From contig NZ_WBXN01000004.1 of assembly GCF_008973465.1 (NCBI RefSeq), positions 248,001 to 312,000 of the forward strand: 64,000 nucleotides of DNA, written 5' to 3'. Source of the DNA: Streptomyces sp. SS1-1. GTDB lineage: Bacteria; Actinomycetota; Actinomycetes; Streptomycetales; Streptomycetaceae. How positions within the stretch are numbered: the first letter of the stretch is position 1; each line of letters opens with the position of its first letter. Shown one piece after another: positions 1 through 9,248 of the stretch. The position numbers were made by a program, and so were the translations under genes. The notes beneath the pieces are model-generated. The model ran no database searches. It saw nothing but the letters and a program-made list of their open reading frames with translations, and was not told the origin of the DNA.

Positions 1-688
1 CGCGGGCGCCGCGATCCACGCCGCCGATCTGACCGGCCCCGACGCGGCCACCGCGCTCGTCGAGGAGTCCTGGGCGGCGAACGGCCCGGTGGACGTCCTG
101 GTCAACGCGGCGGGCGTCTACCCCTCCCTGGACATGGCCGCCGTCGACGCGACGGCGTGGGACCGGCTGTTCGCCGTCAATCTGCGTGCCCCCGTCCTGA
201 CGACCGCGGCCCTCGCCCGCCTCGCCGCGGCGGAGGGCCGGCCCGCCTCGGTCGTCAACATCTCCTCGGGGTCGGCGCTGCGCTCCCGCCCCGGGGGCGG
301 TCCCTACGCCAGTTCGAAGGCCGCCCTGGAGATGGCCACCCGGGCCGCCGCCCTCGAACTGGGCGGCCTCGGCATCCGCGTCAACGCGGTCAGTCCGGGC
401 TTCGTCCTGGTCGACAGCGACTGCAACCCCGTCTCCGCGGAGTACGCCCGCACCATCGACGTCAATCCGCTGGGCCGGCCCGGAACGCCCCGGGACATCG
501 CCCGCGCCGTCTGCTGGCTGGCCGGGCCCGACGCCTCCTGGATCACCGGGGAGGTCCTGCGCGTCGACGGCGGGTCGAGCACCGGGGCCCTGCATCTGCC
601 CCGGATCTGGCAGGCGGACGACACCCGCGCCACCCGCACGACGGCACCCGTACCGGCCGACACCACTACCGAGGAACACTCCCGATGA
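1..688 (+). CDS. SDR family NAD(P)-dependent oxidoreductase, 5' truncated
   Basis: The reading frame is open from the first bases, so the N-terminal Rossmann glycine motif lies before the window. Visible SDR features are the NAG-type loop (VNAAG), the catalytic Ser region (NISSGS), the Y-A-S-S-K pair, and a C-terminal DGGSS segment followed by a long tail. It probably oxidises a sugar or hydroxy acid with NAD(P). Its TGA overlaps the ATG of the next gene by four bases, so the two are translationally coupled. The nearby IlvD and FAH genes suggest a sugar or sugar-acid dehydrogenase. The substrate is inference. Confidence 0.9.
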   Translation, partial: AGAAIHAADLTGPDAATALVEESWAANGPVDVLVNAAGVYPSLDMAAVDATAWDRLFAVNLRAPVLTTAALARLAAAEGRPASVVNISSGSALRSRPGGGPYASSKAALEMATRAAALELGGLGIRVNAVSPGFVLVDSDCNPVSAEYARTIDVNPLGRPGTPRDIARAVCWLAGPDASWITGEVLRVDGGSSTGALHLPRIWQADDTRATRTTAPVPADTTTEEHSR

Positions 689-2892
689 ACGACACCGCCC
701 CCCAGCGCACCGCCTACACCGTCGTCGGCTCGGGCGCGATCGGCGGGACCCTCGCCTTCGCCCTCGCGCGGGCCGGCCACCCCGTCACCGTCGTCGACAC
801 CGACCAGGAGCACGTCGACGCCATCCGCGCACACGGCCTCGTCCTCGCCCGGGGCGACGAGCGGACCGGCGTCCCGGTGACCGCCGCCACCCCGGACACC
901 TTCGACGGCCCCCTCGAACGGGTCCTGCTCGCGGTGAAGGCGCAGGCCACCCGGAGCGCGGTCGAGTGGATCGCGCCCCGCCTGGGCCCCGGCGGGCACG
1001 TGGTGTCCGTGCAGAACGGCTTCAACGAGGACCTGATCGCGGAGTACGTGGGCGCCGACCGGACCGTCGCCGCGTTCGTCAACATCTTCGCGGACGTCGT
1101 CGAGCCCTGCGTGATCCAGGACGGCGGCGCGGGTGCCCTGGTGATCGGCGAGCCCAAGGGGGCGCCCGTCAGCGAACGGGTCCGCTCCCTGGTGGCCGAC
1201 CTGCAGAGCTGGGGACCCGCCCGGGCCAGCGACAACGTCGAGGGCTACCTGTGGGCCAAGGCGGGGTTCGGCGCCATGCTGGCCGCCACGGCCCTCGCCG
1301 ACGCCCCGATGGCCGACCTGATCGACCGGCACCGCCCGGCCATGGCCGGGCTCGCCGCGGAGATCTTCGCCGTGGCCGACCAGCGCGGCATCACCCTCCA
1401 GGCGTTCGACGCCTTCGATCCCGCGCCCTTCCGGCAGGACGCGGACGCCACGGCACGCGACGCGGCCTTCGACCGTCTCACCGCCTGGCTGCGCACCCAG
1501 TCCAAGGACCGCAGCGGCATCTGGCGCGATCTGGCGGTGCGGCACCGCCCCGTCGAGGTCACCACGCACTACGCCGACGTCATCGCGTACGCGGACCGGC
1601 TCGGCCTGCCCGCCATCCTGTTGCGCACGGTCATGGACGGACTCCGCGAGCTGGAGGGCGCGCCCCGGCTCATGTCCGAGGAACGGCTCGCCGTACTGGA
1701 CCGGCTCGCCGGGCAACCGGCGGCGGAGGACCCGGCCACCCTGGTCCAGCGCTGGCTGGCGGACCACCGTGAGGATCTGGTCGCCGACCTGGCCGCCTAC
1801 ACCGCGCAGGGCAGTGCCAGCGACGACCTCGACGCTCTGGACGCGTGCCTCGCCTGGCTGCGCACCTGGCTCGACCGAAGGCTCGGTACCCCCGAGAGCG
1901 AGGAGGTCCTTCCTCGCGCGGACGCCGGGGACATCCTCGTCCGCCGGTATCCCGCACACGACGCCACAACGCCTGACGGACGACCGGTCATGCTGCTGGG
2001 CCACTACGACACCGTCTGGCCGACCGGCACCCTGGACACCTGGCCTTTCCGGCGCGACGGCGACACCATCAGCGGGCCCGGCGTCTTCGACATGAAGGCC
2101 GGTCTCGTCCAGGCGGTGTGGGCCCTGCGCGCGCTCGACGCGCTCGGGCTGCCCCGGCCGGCCGTCACCCTCGTGCTCAACGGCGACGAGGAGACGGGAA
2201 GCCTCGCCTCCAAGGACGCCGTCGTCGAGGCGGGCCGCGACTGCCGGCTCGCCATGGTCTTCGAGGGCGCGGCCGACGGCGCCGTCAAGACGGCCCGAAA
2301 GGGCGTGGGGCTGTTCACGCTGACGGTCACCGGCATCGAGGCCCACGCGGGTCTCGACCCGACGGCCGGCGCCAGCGCCATCGACGAACTGGCCCACCAG
2401 ATGGGGCGCTTGACCGAGCTGCGCGATCTCGCGGCCGGAACGTCCCTCAACGTCGGAGTGATCGAAGGAGGCACGCGCAGCAACGTCACGGCGGGACGCG
2501 CGGCCGCCCACCTGGACGTGCGGGCGGCGACCACGTCCGAGCAGCAGCGCATCACGGAGGGTCTGGCCGCGCTACGCCCCCTCGACCCCCGCACCCGGCT
2601 GGAAGTGACCGGCGACTGGAACCGTCCCGTCTTCGAACGCACCGAAGTGGTCGCCGAACTGGCCGACTTGGCCAAAGCCTGCGCCCGACGTCTCGGAGAG
2701 GACCTCGCGGAGGCGGCGGTCGGCGGGGCCAGCGACGGCAACTTCCTCGCGGCGGCCGGTGTGCCGGTCCTGGACGGCATCGGCGCGGTCGGGCAGGGAG
2801 CCCACGCCCGCTCGGAGAGCACCAGTGTCTCCAGCATGGTCACGCGGTCCGCGCTGACGGCCACCGTCCTCACCACCCTCGCCGGGAACTGA
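685..2892 (+). CDS. Fusion protein: ketopantoate-reductase-like domain plus M20 metallopeptidase
   Basis: A single 735-residue frame carries two families. Residues about 10-330 are ApbA/PanE-like, with nucleotide-binding GSGAIGG at 15-21, a KAQ lysine, a QNGFNED motif and the helical C-terminal domain. Residues about 350-735 are an M20 peptidase of the carboxypeptidase G2 type, with metal ligands H440-Y-D442, D469 in FDMK, E502-E503 in DEETG, and a later HA motif. The linker is short and rich in Ala and Pro. No stop or ribosome site separates the halves; an internal ATG at 1672 has no visible Shine-Dalgarno. The start at 685 overlaps the SDR stop. The expected activities are reduction of a 2-oxo acid and hydrolysis of an N-acyl or amide bond. 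The real substrate is unknown. Confidence 0.85.
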   Translation: MNDTAPQRTAYTVVGSGAIGGTLAFALARAGHPVTVVDTDQEHVDAIRAHGLVLARGDERTGVPVTAATPDTFDGPLERVLLAVKAQATRSAVEWIAPRLGPGGHVVSVQNGFNEDLIAEYVGADRTVAAFVNIFADVVEPCVIQDGGAGALVIGEPKGAPVSERVRSLVADLQSWGPARASDNVEGYLWAKAGFGAMLAATALADAPMADLIDRHRPAMAGLAAEIFAVADQRGITLQAFDAFDPAPFRQDADATARDAAFDRLTAWLRTQSKDRSGIWRDLAVRHRPVEVTTHYADVIAYADRLGLPAILLRTVMDGLRELEGAPRLMSEERLAVLDRLAGQPAAEDPATLVQRWLADHREDLVADLAAYTAQGSASDDLDALDACLAWLRTWLDRRLGTPESEEVLPRADAGDILVRRYPAHDATTPDGRPVMLLGHYDTVWPTGTLDTWPFRRDGDTISGPGVFDMKAGLVQAVWALRALDALGLPRPAVTLVLNGDEETGSLASKDAVVEAGRDCRLAMVFEGAADGAVKTARKGVGLFTLTVTGIEAHAGLDPTAGASAIDELAHQMGRLTELRDLAAGTSLNVGVIEGGTRSNVTAGRAAAHLDVRAATTSEQQRITEGLAALRPLDPRTRLEVTGDWNRPVFERTEVVAELADLAKACARRLGEDLAEAAVGGASDGNFLAAAGVPVLDGIGAVGQGAHARSESTSVSSMVTRSALTATVLTTLAGN

Positions 2893-2917
2893 AAGGGAGA
2901 ACCGGGCATCGCCGGCC

Positions 2918-3661
2918 TCAGACAGCGTCGCCCGGCATCCCCGGCGACCGGGCGATCTCCTGTTCCGCGGCCTCGATCAGCGTCAGTACGGCAGTCGCGG
3001 CGGCCACCGCGTCCCGGGCCTCGATGGCTTGCACGATGGCACGGTGGCCCGGCAGTGACGCCTCCACCGCGCCCGGCGTCTGGGTGCTGATGACGAAGCT
3101 GTGTTCCAGCGCGATCTCGACGGCTCGGCCCAGGGAGCCGAGGAGGCGGTTGCCGCCGGCGTCGAGGAGGGCTCGGTGGAAGGCGATGTCGGCCTCGACG
3201 TAGCCGGAACGGCCGGGGGACGCCGACGCGGTCTCCATGGCGGTCAGGGCGTCGTGGAGGGCCCGTACGTGGTCGGGGTCGGCCCGTTCGGCGGCGAGGC
3301 GGGCCGCGGCGGGCTCGACGATGCGGCGCAGTTCGCTCGTGTCGCGGAGCAGGGCCGCCGCGTCCCCGGTCTGCTTCCAGCGCAGGACGTCGGGGTCCAG
3401 GTGGTTCCAGTGCTCCGGGGGCCGCACGCGCGTGCCGGTGCGGGGGCGTACGTGCAGCATCCCCTTGGCCACCAGGGACTTGACCGCCTCGCGCAGGGCT
3501 CCGCGGCTGACGCCGATCTCGAGTGCGAGGGTGTCCTCGACCGGCAGCGCGGATCCGGGCTCCCACTCACCGTCCACGATGCGCTGCCCGAGCGTGTCGA
3601 CCACGCGCTGGTGCGTGGTCGGGAAGTGGCCCATGGTCTGTGTTCGCCCCCTGGACGTCAT
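2918..3661 (-). CDS. FadR-type GntR transcriptional regulator
   Basis: The 247-residue protein has an N-terminal winged helix (about residues 15-75, with the recognition segment ending GVSRGALREAVKSL) and a C-terminal all-helical FCD ligand domain. FCD regulators commonly sense sugar acids or other carboxylates. It is convergent with the KPR-M20 fusion and divergent from the dehydratase gene. A palindrome lies just outside its start, so it probably represses the dehydratase operon and itself. An ATG ten codons downstream (3634) is a possible alternative start. Confidence 0.88.
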   Translation of the reverse strand: MTSRGRTQTMGHFPTTHQRVVDTLGQRIVDGEWEPGSALPVEDTLALEIGVSRGALREAVKSLVAKGMLHVRPRTGTRVRPPEHWNHLDPDVLRWKQTGDAAALLRDTSELRRIVEPAAARLAAERADPDHVRALHDALTAMETASASPGRSGYVEADIAFHRALLDAGGNRLLGSLGRAVEIALEHSFVISTQTPGAVEASLPGHRAIVQAIEARDAVAAATAVLTLIEAAEQEIARSPGMPGDAV

Positions 3662-3667
3662 TCATCG

Positions 3668-3682
3668 AATCATTTAATGATT
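3668..3682. promoter_or_regulatory. Probable operator for the GntR regulator
   Basis: AATCAT, three bases, ATGATT forms a perfect 6-bp inverted repeat in an unusually AT-rich stretch between the divergent GntR and dehydratase genes. It sits seven bases outside the GntR start. Size and position fit a FadR-family operator; binding is inferred. Confidence 0.55.
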
Positions 3683-3767
3683 GGGGTAGAAGGGTAAGCG
3701 CTGGGGCCGTCGGCCGCCAGTGCCGCCCCGCCGAGTGGGACGACGTCTGAGCCACGGGAGTGTGCAC

Positions 3768-5504
3768 ATGACCGACCGACAGAGGGCGGACCGCCGCAGC
3801 CAGGCGTGGTTCGGCGCACAGGGGCGCAGCGGGATGCTGTACCGGTCCTGGATGCGCAACCAGGGGTTCGGGCACGAGGTGTTCGACGGGCGTCCCGTCA
3901 TCGGCATCGCGACCAGCGCCTCCGAACTCGCGCCGTGCAACGCGCACTTGACGCGGGTCGCCGAGGCCGTCAAGCGCGGGGTGTGGCAGGCGGGCGGCCT
4001 GCCGTTGCAGTTCCCCACCATGGCCACCGGCGAGACGCTCATGCGCCCGACCGCCATGCTGTACCGCAACCTCATGGCCATGGAGGTCGAGGAGCTGATC
4101 CGGGCCAATCCGCTCGACGGCGTCGTCCTGCTGTCCGGCTGCGACAAGACGACGCCCGCCATGCTCATGGGCGCGGCCAGTGTCGATCTGCCCGCCGTCA
4201 TGGTCACCGGCGGGCCGATGCTGAACGGCAAGTTCCGCGGGGAGGACGTGGGTTCGGGCACTCATGTCTGGAAGTTCGAGGAGGATCTGAAGACGGGCCG
4301 GATGACGGAGGAGGAGTGCTTCTTCGCCGAAGGGTGCATGGCCCGTTCCAACGGCCACTGCATGACCATGGGCACCGCCTCGACCATGGCCTGCATGGCG
4401 GAAGCGCTCGGCATGCAGCTGCCGGGTTCGGCGGCCTGGCCCGCCGTCGACTCACGGCGGATGGAGACCGCCCAGGCGGCGGGGCAGCGCATCGTGGCGA
4501 TGGTGGAGGAGGAGCTGCGGCCCTCGCGGATCCTGACCCGGGAGGCGTTCGAGAACGCCGTCCGTGTCAACGCGGCCATCGGGGGTTCCACGAACGCCGT
4601 CATCCATCTGACCGCCCTCGCGGGACGGGTCGGTGTCGAGCTGGGGCTGCGGGACTTCGACGAGCTGGTCCGTGCGGTCCCGACACTGGTCAACCTGATG
4701 CCCAGCGGCAAGTACCTGATGGAGGACTTCTGTTACGCGGGTGGGCTGCCCGCCGTCATGGCCGAGCTGCTCGACGGTGGACTGCTGCACGGCGGCCCGG
4801 TCACCGTGACGGGACGTACCGTCGCCGAGAACGTCGAGAGCGCCGAGCGCTACGACACCGACGTCATCACCCCGCTCGACGCCCCCTTCCAGCCCGCCGG
4901 AACCGGCATCGCCGTCCTGAGCGGCAACCTCTGCCCCGACGGCGCCGTCATCAAGCAGTCCGCCGCCTCACCACACCTGCTCACCCACCGCGGTCCCGCC
5001 CGTGTCTTCGACTCCCCGGAGGCGTATCACGAGGTCGCCGACGACCCGGACCTCGACATCGACGAGAACACTGTCATCGTCATCCGCAACGCCGGTCCCA
5101 AGGGCTACCCCGGCATGCCGGAGGTCTCCAACGTGCCGCTGCCCGCCAAGCTGCTGAAGGCCGGTGTGACGGACATGGTGCGCATCTGCGACGGGCGGAT
5201 GAGCGGGACCGGGTACGGGACCGTGGTGCTGCACGTGGCCCCCGAGGCCGCCGTCGGCGGGCCGCTCGCCCTGGTCCGGGACGGGGACCCCATCGTCCTC
5301 GACGTCCCTCGGCGCACCCTGCGCCTGGACGTCGACGACGCCGAACTCGCCCGGCGCCGGCAGGAGTGGACGCCGCCCGCCGAGCAGTACACCAGCGGCT
5401 ACACCTGGCTCTACACCGAGCACGTCGAACAGGCCGACCGCGGCGCCGACTTCACGTTCCTGCGCGGCAGCCGGGGGCACGTGGTCCCCCGCGATTCCCA
5501 CTGA
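3768..5504 (+). CDS. IlvD/Edd-family sugar-acid dehydratase (L-arabinonate dehydratase-like)
   Basis: This 578-residue protein dehydrates an aldonic acid to its 2-keto-3-deoxy form using an Fe-S cluster and Mg2+. Cysteines lie at 57 (APCNAH), 125 (SGCDKTTP) and 198 (GHCMT). Their spacing is identical to the three cluster cysteines of Rhizobium L-arabinonate dehydratase as I recall them (59, 127, 200). GGSTNAV and DGRMSG motifs are also present. The ATG at 3768 was chosen because GGGAG lies seven bases upstream; an in-frame ATG at 3720 is less well supported. The downstream FAH enzyme would take the product. Related enzymes use xylonate, fuconate or galactonate, so the sugar is uncertain. Confidence 0.87.
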   Translation: MTDRQRADRRSQAWFGAQGRSGMLYRSWMRNQGFGHEVFDGRPVIGIATSASELAPCNAHLTRVAEAVKRGVWQAGGLPLQFPTMATGETLMRPTAMLYRNLMAMEVEELIRANPLDGVVLLSGCDKTTPAMLMGAASVDLPAVMVTGGPMLNGKFRGEDVGSGTHVWKFEEDLKTGRMTEEECFFAEGCMARSNGHCMTMGTASTMACMAEALGMQLPGSAAWPAVDSRRMETAQAAGQRIVAMVEEELRPSRILTREAFENAVRVNAAIGGSTNAVIHLTALAGRVGVELGLRDFDELVRAVPTLVNLMPSGKYLMEDFCYAGGLPAVMAELLDGGLLHGGPVTVTGRTVAENVESAERYDTDVITPLDAPFQPAGTGIAVLSGNLCPDGAVIKQSAASPHLLTHRGPARVFDSPEAYHEVADDPDLDIDENTVIVIRNAGPKGYPGMPEVSNVPLPAKLLKAGVTDMVRICDGRMSGTGYGTVVLHVAPEAAVGGPLALVRDGDPIVLDVPRRTLRLDVDDAELARRRQEWTPPAEQYTSGYTWLYTEHVEQADRGADFTFLRGSRGHVVPRDSH

Positions 5505-5556
5505 GTCCCCCACCCCCCGAGCGCCCTTACCGTCCCCAGTCAGGAGAGCATCCCTC

Positions 5557-6750
5557 GTGGAATCGGCAGCAGCGCGCCCCCGTCCGGTTCTCGGCCTCGA
5601 CCCCGGCTCCGTCCTGCCGGACGACTCCGACCGGGCCGTCCTCGTCGCCCGCGTCCACGATCCGGAGGCGGGCGGGCCGTGCGTGGCCGCCGTGCGGGGC
5701 GAACGGGTCGTCGACGTCACGGCCCTCTCCCCCACCGTCTCCGACCTCCTGGAACGCGACGACGCGGCGGACCTCGTCCGCGGGGCCGACGGCGGACGCG
5801 TCTGGCGTCTGGACGAACTGCTGCAGGCACCGCCCGGCCGCCCCGACGTGCCGCATCTGCTCGCGCCCATCGACCTCCAGGTGATCAAGGCGGCGGGTGT
5901 CACCTTCGCCCGCAGCCTGCTGGAGCGCGTCATCGAGGAACGCACGGGCGGCGATCCGGCGCAGGCCGCGCGGGTGCGGGCCCGGGTCGTGCACGCGGTC
6001 GGCGGCCGGCTCGACGGCATCCGGCCCGGCTCGCCCGAGGCGGTCAAGGCCAAGGAGGCGCTCGTCGCCGAAGGGCTGTGGTCGCAGTATCTGGAGGTCG
6101 GGATCGGGCCCGACCCGGAGGTGTTCACCAAGGCCCCCGTGCTGTCCGCCGTCGGCACCGGCGCCGACATCGGCGTACTCGCCGCCTCCGTGTGGAACAA
6201 CCCCGAGCCGGAGGCCGTCCTCGTCGTGGACTCGCGCGGGCGGGTGCGGGGCGCGACGCTCGGCAACGACGTCAATCTCCGGGACATCGAGGGGCGCAGT
6301 GCCCTGCTGCTGTCCCGCGCCAAGGACAACAACGCCTCCTGCGCCGTCGGTCCGTTCGTCCGTCTCCTCGACGACGGCTTCGGACTGGACGACGTACGCG
6401 GCCTGGACATCGATCTGCGGGTCGACGGCCCGGAGGATTATGTCCTGCGGGGCAGCAGCACCCTCCGCGAGATCAGTCGCGACATCCTCGATCTGGTGGG
6501 CGCGACGCACGGGCCGCACCATCAATACCCGGACGGTTTCGCGCTGTTCACGGGCACGCTGTTCGCGCCGACCGAGGACCGGCACGCACCCGGCGCCGGG
6601 TTCACCCATATGTACGGCGACGTCGTCACCATCTCCAGCCCGAGGCTCGGCGCGCTGGTCAACACGGTCGTCTCCAGCGAGGACGCCGCGCCGTGGACGG
6701 AGGGGATCGGGACGCTCATGCGCGGACTCGCCCGGCGCGGGCTGCTGTAG
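5557..6750 (+). CDS. Fumarylacetoacetate hydrolase family protein (2-keto-3-deoxy sugar acid dehydratase/hydrolase-like)
   Basis: The 397-residue protein has the FAH C-terminal fold, with conserved segments FTKAP, GTGADIG and WNNPEPE that include acidic metal ligands. In nonphosphorylative pentose pathways an FAH enzyme follows the IlvD-type dehydratase and acts on 2-keto-3-deoxypentonate. The gene lies 52 bases after the dehydratase and is probably co-transcribed. The GTG start at 5557 has AGGAGAG eight bases upstream. A typical pathway would next need a semialdehyde dehydrogenase, which I do not see here. Confidence 0.85.
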   Translation: MESAAARPRPVLGLDPGSVLPDDSDRAVLVARVHDPEAGGPCVAAVRGERVVDVTALSPTVSDLLERDDAADLVRGADGGRVWRLDELLQAPPGRPDVPHLLAPIDLQVIKAAGVTFARSLLERVIEERTGGDPAQAARVRARVVHAVGGRLDGIRPGSPEAVKAKEALVAEGLWSQYLEVGIGPDPEVFTKAPVLSAVGTGADIGVLAASVWNNPEPEAVLVVDSRGRVRGATLGNDVNLRDIEGRSALLLSRAKDNNASCAVGPFVRLLDDGFGLDDVRGLDIDLRVDGPEDYVLRGSSTLREISRDILDLVGATHGPHHQYPDGFALFTGTLFAPTEDRHAPGAGFTHMYGDVVTISSPRLGALVNTVVSSEDAAPWTEGIGTLMRGLARRGLL

Positions 6751-6751
6751 A

Positions 6752-6784
6752 GGTGCGCGGCGCCCCTGACCGGCGCCGCGCACC
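6752..6784. terminator. Hairpin terminator between convergent genes
   Basis: A perfect 13-bp stem (GGTGCGCGGCGCC paired with its complement) closes a seven-base loop directly after the FAH stop and just before the GH3 stop on the other strand. It can serve both genes. There is no U-run, as is usual in high-GC actinobacteria. Confidence 0.75.
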
Positions 6785-6790
6785 CCCGGT

Positions 6791-9169
6791 TCAGGTGGTC
6801 GGCGGCTCCTGGACGATCGTGGCGTGCAGCCGTCGCGTGTGGTCCAGCGGGCGTTCGGCTCCGGTCAGCGCGACCCGGGCCGTCAGCCGCGGGTCCGTGC
6901 TGGAGGCGGCCAGCCGCAGTTCCAGTTCGCCCGGTTCGACGATGCGCCGGCCGTCGCGTCCGGTGAAGGAGGCCAGGTCGGCCGGGACCGTGACGCTCAG
7001 CCGCCGGGCTTCCCCCGGCTCCAGCGTGACCCGGGTGTAGCCGATGAGGCGCTGCACCGGCTGGACGACGGACGCGACCGGGTCGTGCAGGTAGAGCTGG
7101 ACCACCTCGGTGCCGGGCCTCTCCCCCGTGTTGCGGACGGTGAAGGAGAGCGCGAACTCCCCGTCCGTGGAGGTCTCTTCGGCCTCCACACTCAGGTCCG
7201 TCCAGTCGAACCGCGTGTACGACAGGCCGTGGCCGAAGGCGAACGCCGGGGTCGGGTCGATGTTGGACACCGCGCTGGCCTGCGCGAGTCGCGCGCCGAG
7301 GTAGGTGCCGGGCTGGGCGCCCGGCCCGCGCGGCACGCCGACCGGGAGCCGTCCGGAGGGGTTGACCCGGCCGGCGATCACCCCGGCGATCGCGTGCGTG
7401 CCCTCCTCGCCGGGGAAGAAGGACTGCACGATCGCCGCGGACTCCTCCACCGCGCGGCCGAGGGCGTACGGCCGTCCGGCCAGCAGGACGGTGACGACGG
7501 GGGTGTCGAGGTCGAGCAGCGCGTCGAGCAGGTGCTGTTGCGCGCCTGGCAGCGCCAGTGACTCGGCGTCGCAGCCCTCGCCGCTGGTGCCCCGGCCGAA
7601 GAGTCCGGCCCGGTCGCCGAGCACCACCACGGTCACGTCGGCCTCACGGGCCACCCGCGTCGCCTCGTCGAGGCCGGTGAGGTCCCCGTCGTCGACGCCG
7701 GTGCCCCGGACGTACGTGATCTCGGCCTCGGGGAACTCGGCGGCGAGGGTCGCGCGCAGGGTGGGCAGGTCGATGCCGAGGGGCGTGTCGGGGTGGCGGA
7801 CGCCGATGTGCTGGGGGAAGGAGTAGCAGCCCAGGACGGCGACGGGTTCGTCGGCGTTGGGGCCGATCAGGGCGATGCGGCGCGGGCGTTCCAGCGGGAG
7901 GGTGCCGTCGTTGCTGAGCAGCACGACCGCTTCCTCGGCGAGGGTGCGGGCCAGGGCGCGGTTGTCGGGGCTGTCCAGGTCGATCCGGCCGCGCAGGGCC
8001 TCCGGGTCGTCCGGGTCCGTGCCGTCGAGGGCCGCGGGAACGGGGTTCCAGTCCTGGTCGAGGAGGCCGAGTTCCACCTTCTGGGTGAGGACGCGGCGTA
8101 CGGCGCGGTCGACGAGCTTCTCCGGGACGCGGCCGTCGGCGACGGCCTCGGTCAGGGGTGCGCCGTACGTCTTGACGTTGGGCAGTTCGACGTCGATGCC
8201 CGCGCGCAGGGCGGTTCCGGCGGCGCTCGCCCAGTCGGACGCCACGCCGTGCAGCGTCTTGAGGAAGGCGATGGCGAAGTAGTCGGCGACGACGGTGCCG
8301 TCGAAGCCCCATGTGTCGCGCAGGAGGCCGGTGAGCAGGGCTTCGTCGGCGGCCGAGGGCATGCCGTCGGTGTCGGTGTAGGCGTTCATGACGGAGCGGA
8401 CGCCGCTCTCGCGGATCGCCATCTCGAACGGCGGCAGCAGTACGTCGGCGCGTTCCCGCGGGCCTACCGAGCTGGGGGCGAGGTTGCGGCCGGCGCGGGA
8501 GGCCGAGTAGCCGGCGAAGTGCTTGAGGGTGGCGACGATCCCGGCGGACTCCAGGCCCTGCACGTAGGCCGTGCCGATGGTGCCGACGAGGTACGGGTCC
8601 TCGCCGATGGTCTCCTCGACGCGGCCCCAGCGTGCGTCGCGCACCACGTCGAGGACGGGTGCGAGGCCCTGGTGGACGCCGACGGACCGCATGTCGCGGC
8701 CGATCGCGGCGGCGACGCGCCGGACGGTGTCGGGGTCGAAGGAGGCACCCCAGGACAGGGGGACGGGGTAGGCCGTCGCTCCCCAGGCGGCGAAGCCGGC
8801 CAGGCATTCGTCGTGGGCGAGGGCGGGGATGCCGAAGCGGTTGGACGCGGCGATCCTGGCCTGGGTGCGGGCCAGGGAGAGCGCGCCGAGGGCCGGGTCG
8901 ACGGGGACCGTGCCGAAGGGGCGGGTGAGCTGGCCGAGTCCGGTGGGCAGGAGGGCGTCGAGGTCGACGGGCTCCTCCATCTCGTGCTGGTGGGGGGCGA
9001 CTTCGCCGCCCTCGTCGGAGGCACCCACCCACACTCCGTACAGCTGGGCGGTCTTCTCCTCGAGGGTCATCGCATCGACCAGCGCGTCGACGCGCGCGGC
9101 GACGGTGGCGGTGGGGTCGTTCCAGGGGGCTGTCGCGGTGGTGTTCTCTACGGCCACGTCGGCGTTCAC
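6791..9169 (-). CDS. GH3 family glycosidase (beta-glucosidase/xylosidase type)
   Basis: The 792-residue enzyme has the GH3 N-terminal TIM barrel, the alpha/beta sandwich and a C-terminal fibronectin III-like domain. Visible motifs are K216-H217-F and the nucleophile region GTVVADYFAI, with D296 as the likely nucleophile. No signal peptide is seen, so it probably acts in the cytoplasm on oligosaccharides brought in by the adjacent ABC importer. The gene follows the permease gene by 79 bases on the same strand, so they are probably one operon. Xylosidase, arabinosidase and glucosidase specificities cannot be separated by sight. Confidence 0.92.
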   Translation of the reverse strand: MNADVAVENTTATAPWNDPTATVAARVDALVDAMTLEEKTAQLYGVWVGASDEGGEVAPHQHEMEEPVDLDALLPTGLGQLTRPFGTVPVDPALGALSLARTQARIAASNRFGIPALAHDECLAGFAAWGATAYPVPLSWGASFDPDTVRRVAAAIGRDMRSVGVHQGLAPVLDVVRDARWGRVEETIGEDPYLVGTIGTAYVQGLESAGIVATLKHFAGYSASRAGRNLAPSSVGPRERADVLLPPFEMAIRESGVRSVMNAYTDTDGMPSAADEALLTGLLRDTWGFDGTVVADYFAIAFLKTLHGVASDWASAAGTALRAGIDVELPNVKTYGAPLTEAVADGRVPEKLVDRAVRRVLTQKVELGLLDQDWNPVPAALDGTDPDDPEALRGRIDLDSPDNRALARTLAEEAVVLLSNDGTLPLERPRRIALIGPNADEPVAVLGCYSFPQHIGVRHPDTPLGIDLPTLRATLAAEFPEAEITYVRGTGVDDGDLTGLDEATRVAREADVTVVVLGDRAGLFGRGTSGEGCDAESLALPGAQQHLLDALLDLDTPVVTVLLAGRPYALGRAVEESAAIVQSFFPGEEGTHAIAGVIAGRVNPSGRLPVGVPRGPGAQPGTYLGARLAQASAVSNIDPTPAFAFGHGLSYTRFDWTDLSVEAEETSTDGEFALSFTVRNTGERPGTEVVQLYLHDPVASVVQPVQRLIGYTRVTLEPGEARRLSVTVPADLASFTGRDGRRIVEPGELELRLAASSTDPRLTARVALTGAERPLDHTRRLHATIVQEPPTT

Positions 9170-9248
9170 TTTCCTCCCACGCCCGTCGGCGCCCCGAGCG
9201 GGGCACCGCGGGCGAACCGGTAGACGAGTGGATCGGTGTCCGCGCCGG

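Noticed and set aside
157..684. Upstream extension of the KPR-M20 fusion frame by 176 codons
   Set aside because: It overlaps the SDR gene in another frame and is Arg/Pro-rich nonsense; the ATG at 685 coupled to the SDR stop is the natural start.
1650..1780. Sequencing frameshift as the cause of the KPR-M20 fusion
   Set aside because: The frame stays in phase with normal third-position GC through the linker and no overlapping stop or start is visible, though only reads can settle it.
304..2511. 735-codon open frame antisense to the SDR and KPR-M20 genes
   Set aside because: It is a shadow of high-GC coding on the other strand; it is Gly/Arg/Asp-rich, has no domain signature, and the opposite strand has clear motifs.
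9170..9248. Terminator between the MalG-like permease and GH3 genes
   Set aside because: GGCGCCCC/GGGGCACC can pair only weakly and the genes look like one operon; not strong enough to list.
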